Shown piece by piece: positions 11,007-22,870 of a stretch of 64,000 bases of DNA. The notes beneath the pieces were generated by a model. The model had not been told where the DNA came from, ran no database searches, and saw nothing but the letters and a program-made list of their open reading frames with translations. Origin of the DNA: Hypoxylon rubiginosum. Lineage: Eukaryota; Ascomycota; Sordariomycetes; Xylariales; Hypoxylaceae. The stretch is from NCBI GenBank assembly GCA_902806565.1, contig CADCXA010000055.1:1860001-1924000 (forward strand), given 5' to 3'. The stretch's first letter is position 1. Each line of letters opens with the position of its first letter. A program made the translations under genes and the position numbers.

Positions 11007-13011
11007 CGTGTGTGTGAATTAAGGTGTTCTTTAGTCAAGTAGATGTAGGGACTACAGCGAAGGGCGATGTTTGTGGGTAGGCTTCTATACTGTCCGTGGA
11101 AAGGCAAAAGGGGCGAGTCAAGGTCTGAGAGCCCAGAAATAAGACTTTTCTAGCAATACCCAGACGACCTTGAGGGTGTGAGAAGGGAGTGGGAAGCGTG
11201 AGAGGTGGGCGCTTGGCTCAACTTTAAACCCTCAAGCTTTTATAGATATCGTGTGCTATCTCTCTCTCTCTCTGTGTGTCTTAGTCCTCTCTCTTGTCTA
11301 TCTCAACCTTTTAGCTCACTCTCTCACCCTCTCAGCAAGGAGTCGCACACGACATGTGCTCCTCCCAGCACGCAACCTAAAATGTCCGATAATGCAGGGC
11401 CGGCATGGCATTGCAACTTTGCTCTGTCACGATGCATATCTTTCCCACCCTAGCTAATTTCAGGCCGTGTATTGCGGTAGCACCGAGTTGATAGCTTCAA
11501 TGACGTTTCCGGAAAAAAGAGTTGAAGCTCTTTCTAGCCTGGAATGGGTGATGGGCCTGTGGGCTCGCGGTAAAGACACCCTGGTCCTTCATCCCGGACA
11601 AGGTTGCGCCCGGGTTCCCCTCAGACTTTTTCCAATGCCGGGGAACCTTAACGTTGATCTTAATGACGAAAAGCTACACGAGGGAGGCCAGCGCGAGCTT
11701 GGCGGTGGGTTCGCGGTAGTACTTAGCCGCATTCTCCCCTCAGTCTATCAGTATCGCAAACGGTCATCCGGGGGTTTGTTGATCTTCTTACTTGATCTTC
11801 TCACTCCCATTGACCCTAGAAGCTTATGATAGTCATTACGGCTTATCAGTGACCCTCATTCTTTAGCTGTCTCTAATCAAAAGACACTATGGCATACCGG
11901 ACTCAGAAGGGGAAAACTTTCAGAACGCTTTCCGTAGCAGCACAAGCCGAGCGGTTCCTTGTTTGAAGCGTTGAAAATAATGGACCACTCTCATACGTCC
12001 AATAGTCTGGGGTAAGATAAAGTGTAATATATCCCTTCATTGCAGTGGAGTTATATCTAAAGCACCTGAGCAAGCCTTCCCGACCCGCTTCCTCGCAATA
12101 TCCTTTCGAATCATATATGGCCCGTATTGCGCGAGCGTATTCGGCTCGTGTATGCATCAAGGGCGGGTGAGCCAGGGGATGAGCCAGCGAGCTCGACGAT
12201 GTGGGTGGGAACTTAATTTTCAGGAGACTTGAAATACCAAGGGAGATAGGCAGTTCCAAGAGATTTGAAATGCTCTTATTAAGATAAATACCTACTTAGT
12301 AAGACTAGAGTGTGATACCTGACAACGTCAACTTCAGTTTCTGCTTCACGGTTTGACACCGGACACCTGGTTTCCAAGGTTGGGTTCGTGACAAATAAGG
12401 GGTACCGGTACGTGTTATACACTTAAGAACCAACCTGCATCATAAGATGAGAACATATGGTACTCATCAAGAAAAGAAGAAAAGCTCACTCCCGATAGAT
12501 ATGTCCCTTGTTATTTCCTATATACGAGGTAGCCGATCTTATTGAGATATATCCAACTCCTCAGTCGTCCGACATACTCGATGGAGCTGGAGAACCCCAC
12601 GAGCTTGCTGGTTGTGGATCCTCAACCACAGGCTAAGATAAAAGCTTGAGATGTTATACTCGACCCGTTTCGTGAAGGAAGTATAGGAGTTGTGATATGA
12701 AAGAGCTTACCTCATGGCTCTGAAAATTGTAGAAGTTGTAGTAGGAAGTTCCCAAGTAAATTTTAGATTTTTCTCGGTTTACAGCTAGCAAGCAAACATT
12801 TACCTTATCTTATCGTGCTTTGGTGGGGTGGTGGGGTTAAATTTTTCTTAACCATCAACACCATCGCCCATCGTCAAGACGCTCTCTATTCCACTATCGT
12901 CACTTCACGACTACCGTATCAGTGAATTTGACTTGTTTACGCTGCTGGATTCCATCTCTGCTTTCCTAACTTCCTTGACGTCCCTCACACTTAGAAACAA
13001 CGCTGGGCAAG
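11007..13011. other. 2-kb intergenic region (protease and GMP synthase promoters)
   Basis: Contains a CT microsatellite near 11258-11276 and CT-rich DNA around 11280-11340. One 120-codon reading frame (11467-11829) resembles nothing recognisable and lacks fungal gene signals. No gene is called. Confidence 0.4.
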
Positions 13012-15541
13012 ATGTCTGCCACCATCGAGCAGGCCGAGGCGCCTCACCAGACCTTCGACGTGAGTCACTGCTATAACTCGATACTTCTAATATTTTTGGC
13101 CTCCTCTTCATGTCCCTTTTAAATCAATCCTCCATGTTTGAAGACCGGGGCTAATACCAAATGTTCAGACTCTCTTGGTTCTTGACTTTGGAAGTCAATA
13201 TTCCCATCTCATCACGAGATGTCTCAGAGGCCTGTCGCTGTACAGCGAGATGCTGCCATGCACAACCAAGCTAAGCGAGCTTTCCTTCAAGCCAAAGGGA
13301 ATTATCTTGTCGGGAGGACCGTACAGCGTATATGATGCGGATGCTCCTCACGCCGACCCAGCCTTCTTCGATCTTGGTGTGCCTATTCTAGGAGTTTGCT
13401 ACGGCATGCAGGAAATTGCCTGGAGACTCTCCAAAGAGAACGTTGCACGCTCAAACGAGCGCGAATACGGCCAGGCAAATATTATGTCACAGCGCCACAA
13501 CAGCCCTGTTGATCGACTCTTTGAGGGCTTGGAAGATGCTATGCAAGTGTAAGATTTACCATTTCCTTAGCTGAATTGTTTTGCTATGATCTAGCTAGTG
13601 CCACTCAACGCAAACTTATATGGCACTCAAGAGTAACTCTGACATGAAAATAGCTGGATGTCTCATGGAGATAAATTGAACCAACTACCCGAAGGCTTCT
13701 GCACGATTGCCACGACTCAGAATTCACCATTCGCTGGCATTGCGCACAAGGAACAGCCTATCTTCGGGATCCAATTCCATCCCGAAGTGACCCATACGCC
13801 ACGAGGAAAGGACCTGTTGCGAAACTTTGCAGTTAGAATCTGTGGAGGTAAGTAATTAGACCTAAAAGCTGCGCATCGATTGTCAAGAATATGACCCTTC
13901 AGAAGGCCAGTCCATGCCAATACTAACTATGCCATAGCCAAAGCAAACTGGTCCATGTCGAATTTCTGCGACCAAGAAATCACTCGAATCCGAAATCTCG
14001 TCGGTCCCAAAGCTCAGGTTATTGGAGCTGTATCTGTATGTCTTCAGATCTCCCCCGTACCGATAGACACTAACTGCGGAAGGGTGGCGTTGATTCAACC
14101 GTTGCCGCGAAGTTGCTCAAAGAAGCGATCGGGTCGCGATTTCACGCTGTGGTACGTGTTTGAAGTCGAGATTCCTCCTTTTGACTCGTTTCTAATATTG
14201 ATTTTGAGTAGCTTGTCGACAACGGCGTCATGCGTATGAATGAGTGTCAGCAAGTCAAGCAGACGCTCGCCGAGCACTTGGGGATCTCCCTTACCGTGGT
14301 GGATGCATCGCAACGGTTTCTCGATGGCCTGAAAGGGACCGAAGACCCAGAGAAGAAGCGGAAGTTCATCGGCAACACTTTTATCGACATTTTCGAAGAG
14401 GAGGCTCTCAAGATCGAGAAAAAGGCTGAAAACACTCCCAACGCAGGAAAGGTTGAATGGGTAAGCCAAGATCTTTGGCCATAAAATGGCCTATTTCAAT
14501 TGAAGGAAGATTTACTGACTCCTAATGTTTAAAAGTTCCTCCAAGGGACACTATATCCTGATGTCATTGAGAGCATCTCCTTCAAGGGACCTTCGCAGAC
14601 TATCAAGGTAAGAGGATCCCTAGCACCCAAACTGACCAAGAAATTCTCTGCTAACTGCAAAAGACACATCACAACGTGGGAGGTCTACCCCAGCGGATGA
14701 TCGACGGTCAAGGTCTAAAGCTCATTGAACCTTTACGCGAGCTATTTAAGGATGAAGTGAGACAGCTCGGCCGACAGCTCGGTGTTCACGAGGATCTCGT
14801 GATGCGGTATGTGACCATCTCAAAAAAATTCAATCAATGTTTTTCTCTTCCAATTCCATGCAGTAACAAGAATGCGAAGATCTGTGGCTAATAACGTTCC
14901 TAGACACCCCTTTCCTGGCCCAGGAATTGCGATTAGAATCATAGGAGAAGTCACGCCTGACCGGGTTAGGATCGCCAGACAAGCTGATCATGTGAGTCCA
15001 TGTTGCATATCTTGAATCGTGGGCACAATTGCTTATGTCCAACAGATTTTCATCGGTATGATCAGGGAGGCGGGTCTGTATAATGAAATCAGTCAAGCCT
15101 ACGCTGGACTTGACACGAACAAGGCTGTCGGCGTTATGGTAAGTACACTAACCCCCCCCCCCCCCCCCCCCCCCCCCCTCCTTTCCACCCCTCTATGTGT
15201 TATTAATGACTGGTGAAATAGGGTGACCAACGCCAAGAGGGATATATCATCATCCTTCGTAAGTATCTCCAATTCATAATCTGGCCCTGACTACACTAGA
15301 TCCCTTAAGTGCTAACGGATTTACAGGAGCCGTGAGAACGACAGATTTCATGACTGCCGAGGCTTATCCATTCAGCATGGACTTCCTCATGAACGTGTCA
15401 CGCCGAATCGTGAACGAGGTGGACGGTGTGGCCTTAGTTACGTACAACGTAACCAGCAAGCCGTAAGTCCATCCATCAGTTCTGCTGAGATTTAACAAAA
15501 TACTAACGCTTTCTAGCCCTTCCACAATCGAACTACAGTAG
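13012..15541 (+). CDS. gua1: GMP synthase, glutamine-hydrolysing (13 exons, 543 aa)
   Basis: Converts XMP, ATP and glutamine to GMP, the last step of guanine nucleotide synthesis. Exons: 13012-13059, 13169-13548, 13654-13847, 13938-14035, 14083-14151, 14212-14460, 14536-14607, 14664-14806, 14904-14991, 15046-15138, 15222-15258, 15327-15462, 15517-15541; all GT-AG and in frame. The class I glutamine amidotransferase domain has nucleophile Cys93 ('GVCYGMQ') and the His185/Glu187 pair ('FHPEV'). The ATP-pyrophosphatase P-loop SGGVDST is at 240-246. The dimerisation domain ends '...NVTSKPPSTIELQ', close to the conserved GMP synthase C-terminus. Length is near the yeast enzyme (525). The gene is unusually intron-dense for a fungal housekeeping gene; intron 10 holds a run of 27 C. 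Confidence 0.96.
15152..15178 (+). repeat. Poly-C tract (27 nt) in GMP synthase intron 10
   Basis: An uninterrupted run of 27 cytosines lies 13 nt after the GTAAGT donor at 15139, on the coding strand. Confidence 0.95.
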
Positions 15542-16051
15542 TCCGAAATGGACGGAAATTGTGTTTAGGTTATAGAGAAAAAAGAATCTAGGAAGGCTTT
15601 GCGGGTATTCCTAATGATATAGATTTTGTAATTCGAGGACCACAATGATTTACGTCCCTTTATATGGCTTCGTGCATTACGCAAACCTGGATGGCTACAG
15701 ATCTAACTGTAGCACAACCCCAGGTAACAAGAAGAGCCAAAGTATTAAAACAACCGGAGGGGAGTTTTTAGGCGTGGGATACTGCTACGGAGAGGTAGCT
15801 GAGACTGCGAAGGTATTTAGAATGCGATACCCGGTCTAGATAGGAAATAAACGGTGTGACACCTTTCTTATATGAGGTGCGTCAAACATCAAATACTTCA
15901 GGATCTATCTCCTTATGATATGCAATCGCAATTGGCAGAAAAATAAAAGATTGTGGAACTTATAAAACTAAACAGCTTGGAACCTCTTTTGACAACAACT
16001 GTAAAAAGTGATTATTTAAGTGATTAGACACAAAAATAAGACCGAAACAAT
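15542..16051. other. Intergenic, GMP synthase 3' flank
   Basis: No gene is seen. An A/T-rich 3' flank follows the GMP synthase stop; the Pol III terminator of the adjacent tRNA falls at the right end. Confidence 0.4.
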
Positions 16052-16125
16052 TGATTACGTCCAGGCTCGAACTGGAGACCTTCAGTGTGTTAGACTGACG
16101 TGATAACCAACTACACCACGAAACC
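16052..16125 (-). tRNA. tRNA-Val (anticodon AAC)
   Basis: Read on the minus strand the 74-nt sequence folds as a cloverleaf: acceptor arm starting GGTTTCG, a D arm with box A 'TGGTGTAGTTGG', anticodon stem TCAGT/ACTGA around loop CTAACAC (anticodon AAC), and T arm TCCAG-TTCGAGC-CTGGA. It closely resembles yeast tRNA-Val(AAC). The acceptor stem has one T-T mismatch at the fifth pair and one G-T pair. A TTTTT Pol III terminator follows at 16036-16032. No intron is present. The mismatch leaves some chance that this is a degenerate copy. Confidence 0.85.
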
Positions 16126-16208
16126 GTACAAGACGCTTGCCAGGGCGTGTTTCTTTCCATGGGGTAGTTTTAATCTATACCTAATCATCTGTACGACCCC
16201 ATAACAAA

Positions 16209-17951
16209 TCACAACACTAGTTCAATCTGCCCAGCAGCCGTTATGAATTGACTCACTCCGTATCGTTTCGATTGCAAGCTGAATATTTAGATGGTGTTAG
16301 CTAGGAACATAACATAGCACAGAACAGCCAGGAAAAAAAAGGAATGTAAGGAAAAAGGGGCGTTTAGGTAATTAGCTGTAAGAAGGGGGTAAGGGGGCAG
16401 GGGCAAAAAAAAAAAAAAAACGAACCTCCACTCCAGATTCCCCGTGTTGACCATGCGCAGGGCGTCTACGACCCTGAACACGGCATCGACCTCGCCGGCG
16501 TCGAGGAGCGGGGTCGACTCCGACCCGGACGACCCGGACGACAGGAGCGCGTCGGCCGTGCGGTCGAACTCGTCGACGAGGATCCGCAGGTGCGCGAGCG
16601 ACATCTGCACCGCGGCGTCCAGGTTGTCGACCTCGTGGTACAGGATGGCGACGGAGCTCAGGACGCTTCCCGCCTTCTGTTCGTCGTCGTTTTTTCGCGT
16701 TAGTAACTCTTTTTTTTTTTCTTCTTCATATTTTTTTTTTACAACGTAGGATTGTATAATGACGCGCATGTATGATGCGTATGTATGACTTACCATCTCC
16801 TTCTTGAACGAAATCAAGTCGTTTACGCTGGGCTCCCGTGTCAGTAAGTTAGGCACCTAGTTATCCCCCCGGGGGAATGCGCGATGCAGTTGTCGCGCGC
16901 GGGCTTACATACATGGAGTTGATGACGATCGTCGTCACCCACAGCGTCTCGTACGCGGCCGAGCGGACGAGTCTAGCGGGCAGTTTGGCCTCGACGGCAA
17001 ACCTACGTTGCGCACGTCAGCCCGTTTAATTTCAACTTTCTAAGTGTTGTTGCTGTTATTTTTGGGGGGGGGGGGGGTTTGCTTTGGCCGCTTACTCGAT
17101 GAATCCGAGTAGTGTGCCCATGCCGCTCGTCAACGTCCTCACCTGCCAGTACCTCTTCAGGCTAGGCAGCCTGTCGCTTCGGTCCGCCTCCGCCTCGAGG
17201 CGCGTGGAGTCGATGTACTGTTCGAAATGCTCAAGGAGGGTTCTCCGTTGCTCTAAAACACCGACCCCCGTCAGCTGTCAGTCGCTAGGTTCTGGTTGGT
17301 TCGCTAGAAAAAGCACCAACGTGGTCGCTCACCTTCGTCGTAAACCGCGCATACCTCCTCTGCGATGCTCTCGAAGCCGCGCACCAGGGGGTTGGAGATG
17401 GCGACGCCTCCCCCGACATCTTCCGGGCCCGCCAGGCCGAGGGACCGGCGCACGAGGACCTTGGTCGCGGCGCGGAGACCCTCGGCGGCCGCCGGGTCGG
17501 GGGCGAGGCTCTCGATGAGGTCGTCCCAGTACCCGAACCAGATGATCAGGTCGACCATGACCTGATACTGCTTCGCCGAGGCGGTCGGCCACCATCTGCC
17601 CCGTGGAATCAGCTTCCGCCAACGAGCCTGTAGTGAATATGAGAAGCTAGATGATGAGGATCGACGTACCTTGCTGCGAGCAAGGCCGGGTTCATATCGT
17701 TGAACGCTTTGCGGGCCTCCTCCTTCATGGATTGACTGGTAGGTGTTGTTAGTATGCGCATGTCCGAAAATAAGGCTTAAGGGGCCAGCCACGTACGCGG
17801 CAAGTCTCTCGTCGATGATGTCCTTCATCGCTTGGTAGTTCTCGTTCTGTCCACTGGGCCAATGGGCGAATATCGGGCGCATGTCCGGGATGACGAGCCT
17901 TTGGCCCTTGAGCCCCTTCGCTACGAGTTCTTTCTCGTTGTGGGAATGCAT
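16209..17951 (-). CDS. Class I terpene synthase, probably a sesquiterpene cyclase (8 exons, 361 aa)
   Basis: Exons 17951-17797, 17735-17670, 17595-17333, 17252-17096, 17002-16913, 16827-16794, 16676-16426 and 16278-16209; all GT-AG, frame preserved. The enzyme ionises a prenyl diphosphate (probably farnesyl diphosphate) and cyclises the cation. Three diagnostic motifs are present: the Asp-rich Mg site DDLIE (residues 98-102, in 'WFGYWDDLIE'), the NSE/DTE site NDLISFKKE (246-254), and the C-terminal Arg-Tyr diphosphate sensor in 'SLQSKRYG' (344-345). All lie at normal spacing, so the cyclase looks intact. There is no signal peptide, as expected for a cytosolic enzyme. No P450, transporter or regulator gene adjoins it, so it appears as an orphan. 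Product chemistry cannot be predicted from sequence. Intron 4 contains a run of 14 C in the sense direction. Confidence 0.9.
17064..17077 (-). repeat. Homopolymer C/G tract (14 nt) in terpene synthase intron 4
   Basis: Fourteen G on the plus strand, which is poly-C in the sense of the minus-strand gene, inside the intron 17095-17003. Confidence 0.9.
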
Positions 17952-19469
17952 GACTGTGAATGGGGACTGTAGATGTGTCTTCGAACGACGAAGGAATGAT
18001 GCGGTGGAGAGATAGGCCGGATTATGCTGATTATGCTGAAGAAATTCATCGCCGAGGTCTGGTATTTATAACCAGGGGAGAAGAATTGAGACCTCCTAAG
18101 ATTCATCTGTGTACTGCTATAACGAGCCTTTTCGGTACCGCCCGATGACATCGACGGCATCGACATCCATAATCCAGACGTGATGCGTACCTGCTAGATG
18201 ACAACCCATTTTAGGACATCCGTCGCTGTCGCCGGCCTAAGAGGCAACGTGTGCGGCACCAAAGATAATCTTCTCGGCTTGCTGAAAAAAAACCCCCTGC
18301 AACGCCACAATGCCGCATTTCAGCTCCCCGCTGTCCCTGATGTCTTAAGCCTGTCGTGTAACGATAGCCAATAGGTACCCCCGACTAACATCGGCGGCAG
18401 CCATCGACTCCCTGCCGACTTGGAGTCAGGAAAGCCATAAGTCGGGGGTGGCGTATGAAGCGGTAGAGAGTGGCACGAACGAGGTAGTTAGGTAGCTGAA
18501 AGTGAGAACCGAGAGACGGAGGCGCGTCGGTAAGACTTGACTTACATCAGCCCGGGCCGGGACTGGGTAAGGATTCTGTACCAAAGGACGGTGATCATCT
18601 GACAGCGACAACCACGTGCTGAGTTATACCTCCTACCTACCTACTTCCTACCTAGGTAGGTATGTACTTATTATCGACCCTCACGCCTTGATGTCAACCA
18701 TAAACACTCTACTACTAACTGAGATGGGTAATGCGACACCGCTTCGCCGTCGACCGTACGGTCCGTATCGGACGCGTCTTTAATCTGGATACGTAGGTAA
18801 AGTTGTACGGATGTGTAACACAGAAAAGTCGGTAACTTGAAAGCGCCCATATTACCCCCGAGGGCGGCTCCTACCAGTGCCTCGGTGATCACAACGGACA
18901 GTTAACAGGCCATAGCGATGTTATGCTAATTTACGAAATGCTGCTAATTGATGACATCGGCCAGGATAGAGGCTGGTTTTCTTACGCTGAACTCTACGAT
19001 GGAGAAGCGGTGGGGCGTCCTGAAGGCCGCATACTGCAACTTAACTAAGCGACATAAAGAAAAAGGAGAACGATCTCTAACAGGATTGGGACCTCGGCAA
19101 GAACAGCGAGCGGACTTTTTGAGACGCACATATCTAACTAGAGATGCACGGGATGGAAGCGACGGAAGCGATTCAAGTCGTAAGCGGGCGTCGACGACCC
19201 GGACAAATGGAAGATGGAAGTAATGCATGGCGTTTTTTTTGGCCGAGTATCTAGATATCAATCGACCCAATCCATCCGCAACTAAAATCCTAACTACATC
19301 TGTCAGGTGCTGAGCTTGACCAATTGGCAACACACGCTTCATGTACGCGAAACGTCCAATATGGATGGCAGACCGCGACTTTCAGACCTTGCCACTGGTG
19401 TGGGTGATCAAGAAACATGAAAGACTGGATAGAAATTGGGGGAGGTTACAGCTCTCATGCCCGTGACCA
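17952..19469. other. 1.5-kb intergenic region, no gene seen
   Basis: Upstream of the terpene synthase and downstream of Med16. It contains a (CTAC)n-rich stretch and the palindrome CCTAGGTAGG at 18651-18660. Short reading frames on both strands carry no recognisable domain. Confidence 0.4.
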
Positions 19470-22400
19470 TTAGCTGTGTGCAGCTCCCTCCTGCGGAAGT
19501 AAAGCCATCCGACCACCGCAGCAGCAGAGCGTCTGCTGGCGCAGCAAAAACGTAAGCCCGGGCTTCTGACTGACCATGGCAAGGTCCTCCATCACGCTCC
19601 CGCATCGGGTACACGATCTCCAGGGCAGCTGGGCCTTGTCACTTCCAGATGATGGCTTTCTCGAGATTTCTATCCTCTTGAAAAGGTCTACCCTTGCTCC
19701 CCCCCTCTTTCTCTTCTCCAGCGTCCGCGGTCCGTCGTTGATCTCCAGGATTGAGTAATCAGCAAAGTATAGCTTTGCCACTTCCGAGTGCGCTCTAAAC
19801 TCTTTAAGGTCCTTGTTAAAGAATTTGTCAATAACCGGGACGAAAGACATCGGCGGCGCTTGCAGCACGAGCATCTGAAGCTCACAGTGCTGACGTCCGC
19901 GGGCAATAGCTTCCTGGGATATGTCCGGTCTGGGTGCGTTGGCATTCGGGTTTTTCTGTGCGTGGCTGAGAGCTGCCCTGGCGGCTTGCTCTCCAAGAAC
20001 CGCCAGTGATGTGTTATAGGCCGAACGTATGTCAGCGCCTAGGCTGGTGAGAAGCCTGTCAAGCTCGTCGGCCTTGACGAGTGAAGTTGACGTGTACAGC
20101 CGTATTCTCTGATATGCGGCATACAAGGCCTGGTGGGCGGTAACGCGACTGTCGTTAGGATTGACGGGCTTGTCGCGATTTTCGTACCAGCTTATAGCGC
20201 GTGTAGAAAATGAGTCGAGAAGAGTAATGCGGCGACACACGGCGGATAGCAAGCCACGCGTCGCAGAGCATAGTACTAGGTGTAGAGCGATTTCGTTCTT
20301 CGAATGAAGGTATTGTGTCATCTGGGCCAGCTGGGGTTGCTTGAGGAGCTTCATGAACTGAGCGTCATCAAAAAGACAGAATAGAGAGTCGCATAGCCAG
20401 CAAAGTAGGTCGGTTGACCACTTGACACAACCGGCCAAAGCATTGACAACCTCTATGGGATGATTGTGTTTAGTATAGATCTGGGGTAGAGAGAAAGGGA
20501 GGGAGGCTAGACTTACCAGATTCGTCGAGGGGAGTCATGAGGTTCTTGTTTACGGTTATGTTATTGCTGGACAGAGTGATCATAATGACTATGTTGCGTA
20601 GGTTGAGGGCTATCATGGATAATTTGCCCCAAGCTTGTCGAGGCTGGAAGTTTCCTCTCCATCCAAGGTAATTCATGATGCTAAGACACATCTGCAAGAC
20701 ATTGTTCTTAATAAGATGGTCGTGTGGAGCATCCTCTGTGTAGTCGACAGCGATTTTCATCATTGTCACCATGCTCTTAACCCACTCGACTGCGAAGCCT
20801 AAGGTACCTAGTGTTAGCTCAAAGTACACGTGGGTCTATTTGAGTGATGTGAGTCTCACCATCTTTGTGGATGAAATGCTTAGCGACTGCCAATATGTCG
20901 TCAATATTTGCGCCTTGCGTGGCGGCTTGAGCGGTAGATATCGTGAAGCTAGCAACAAGCGCAGAAACTTGGACTGGAGATGTGTCAGTAACGTGGTGGA
21001 TATTTCAGTGGGCAAGAATGCATACCGTCAGTCATAGACTCGACGTCTGCCAGAGCATAGTCAATGCTACGCCATTTCACTTGGCCGCCCTCGCATAGTT
21101 GAATCAACGAAAAGTTTGTTGGCGAAAGTGCTGTTTGGAGACCTGCCATCGCTAGTTAACACAGGAGGATAAGCGGTGAAAATGAACACTCACACGATGG
21201 TTCTCCGCTTTGGGAGAAACCAACATCCATAATTGAGCTGATGCGGTCGAGAACAGGTTCCCGATACAACTCATCCATGGTGAATCGGTCTCGGTACTCT
21301 ACACTGCCATCATGGTAAGTAAAGCAAATGACCTTCCCGAAATTGACCACGTGGACTCCCAATATAATCTTGTGAATGATGATGGATTCCGATTTCTTGA
21401 GTCTACTCCCAGTCTGCGACGCAGATTAGTAGGTAAACCGAAATATGAGATAGGATGTCCTTACCACTGGAGAGGTCCGATCATTATTTCTCCTGGCCCC
21501 TAGCTGTTCAAATGCAGGATGGAACGTCTGCTGCTGTTCTGAAAGGAACTCCCATCGATCAATGATGCTCTGGACTTCTTGGGTGTAAGGTGAGTTTGGC
21601 TCCGGTACGAACGATCGCACGGTCAAGACCACCACTGGGGACCAATCCTTTATTGCCCCGTTCGGTATGGAAGGTAATAGTTCAATGTGGGTGATCTTTG
21701 GCATGGACGCATCGAGATGCGAGTCGGCGGTGCCAGGCTGGAACCAATTGGTCACAGTTACATGCCTTTTTGAGAGTGTCGGATTTAACGTGTGGCTCCC
21801 AGGAGGCACAGCTTGCGCGCCGTCAGGCTTAGGAATGCCCCAGTTGATGCCAACTTGCGCGATGCGAAGTTGATTCGAAGCAGTGGCCATCGCGATTATG
21901 AGTGTTTTTGCTATTCGATTAGTAAGTCACATCTTGATAAATCTAATTGTACGTATTTGACTTACTCCTGTCCGAACACACTGCGGCGTGAGTTATCAAG
22001 TCATCCCCCAATGTAATATTCTCAAGGTCTAGAGTTGTTTCTTGAACCTGGCCGTTATTTTGACCCCAGAACATTTTGAGAGTCCCGTTTGTGGTGATAC
22101 AAACGAGAGCAGATTTGTTAGGATGGGGGTGCCATGGGCCGGTGCTGATGATTGGTGTCATTCCGAAATTGTAGTTGTTATTAGTACTATTTCGGATGGC
22201 GGGTGCATACGATGGTGTGTAAGGAGGTGTCTAGGCTTGGTTAGCGTCAGAAGTGGCCGGCAGCAAAGCATACTTACGTTAGGTGCCCTTGGGTTCGGTT
22301 GTGGGAGGTTATGAAGCCAGTAAGTACCGACAATCGCGTGGAGATCGTCCACAGGGTCGTGGTCCCATTTCCTCATAAGCAATGGGCGGTTTAGATTGGC

Positions 22401-22870
22401 GTTGAAATTGATAATGAGGACTCTCCCTACAGCATCAATGACAGCGAGTTCTGAGTTCGAAGGGCCCCAGCTGAGATGGACAAGAGGACCAGCGGGGAGA
22501 GTTCCCCATGGAGCTACGGTGGTGGGTTCGCTCAAGGCGTAAGACGCATCCTTGATATCAGCACGAATGTACCGCAGTTGTAGTTTCTGACCATCAGGGG
22601 TGATGGATGCTATAGTGCCTCCTTTCGACCAGGCGATTCCCCTATAAGCAGTTCAGTGGCTGGACTTGATGAGTCGCGATAGAAAGGGTGGGTTGATTAC
22701 TGGCAACTACCTCGACTGCGGAGGTCATCTAGTCTCTGGCGCAGGCGCTTGCTAGGTGGCCGTGGTGGGAGAGCCAGAGGAGCTCCATCTCCGAAGAGAT
22801 CATCCACATCGTCCAAATCGACTTGCATGGCGTCCCCGCCCAGCATGAGTGGCATCTGGTTGGAAGCCAT
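19470..22870 (-). CDS. med16: Mediator complex subunit 16 (Med16/Sin4; 9 exons, about 989 aa)
   Basis: Tail-module subunit of Mediator, linking activators to RNA polymerase II in the nucleus. Exons: 22870-22701, 22641-22278, 22230-21966, 21910-21465, 21413-21194, 21151-21026, 20973-20860, 20798-20517, 20452-19470. The N-terminus 'MASNQMPLMLGGDAMQVD' with an acidic 'LDDVDDLFGDG' is typical of fungal Med16. Next come a short basic 'KRLRQRLDDLRSRG' and the WD40-like segment ('IAWSKGGTIASITPDGQ', 'VHLSWGPSNSELAVID'). The C-terminus keeps the family's Cys-rich block 'CTRCGSVMED' ... 'CCCGGRMALLP'. The ATG at 22870 was chosen over an upstream ATG at 22951 because the family starts there. Exon 6 could start at 21151 or, 9 nt later, at 21142. 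Confidence 0.88.

Noticed and set aside
11467..11829. 120-codon frame between the protease and GMP synthase
   Set aside because: No recognisable domain, no typical start context and no neighbouring exons; its length is compatible with chance.
15960..16160. 66-codon frame on the minus strand
   Set aside because: It overlaps the tRNA-Val gene and has no protein features.
17595..17623. Terpene synthase exon 3 starting at the first downstream AG
   Set aside because: That acceptor would bring a stop codon in frame; the acceptor before 17595 restores the expected 'AARWWPTAS' segment.
18944..19342. 132-codon minus-strand frame downstream of Med16
   Set aside because: No recognisable features, and another frame of similar length overlaps it on the other strand.
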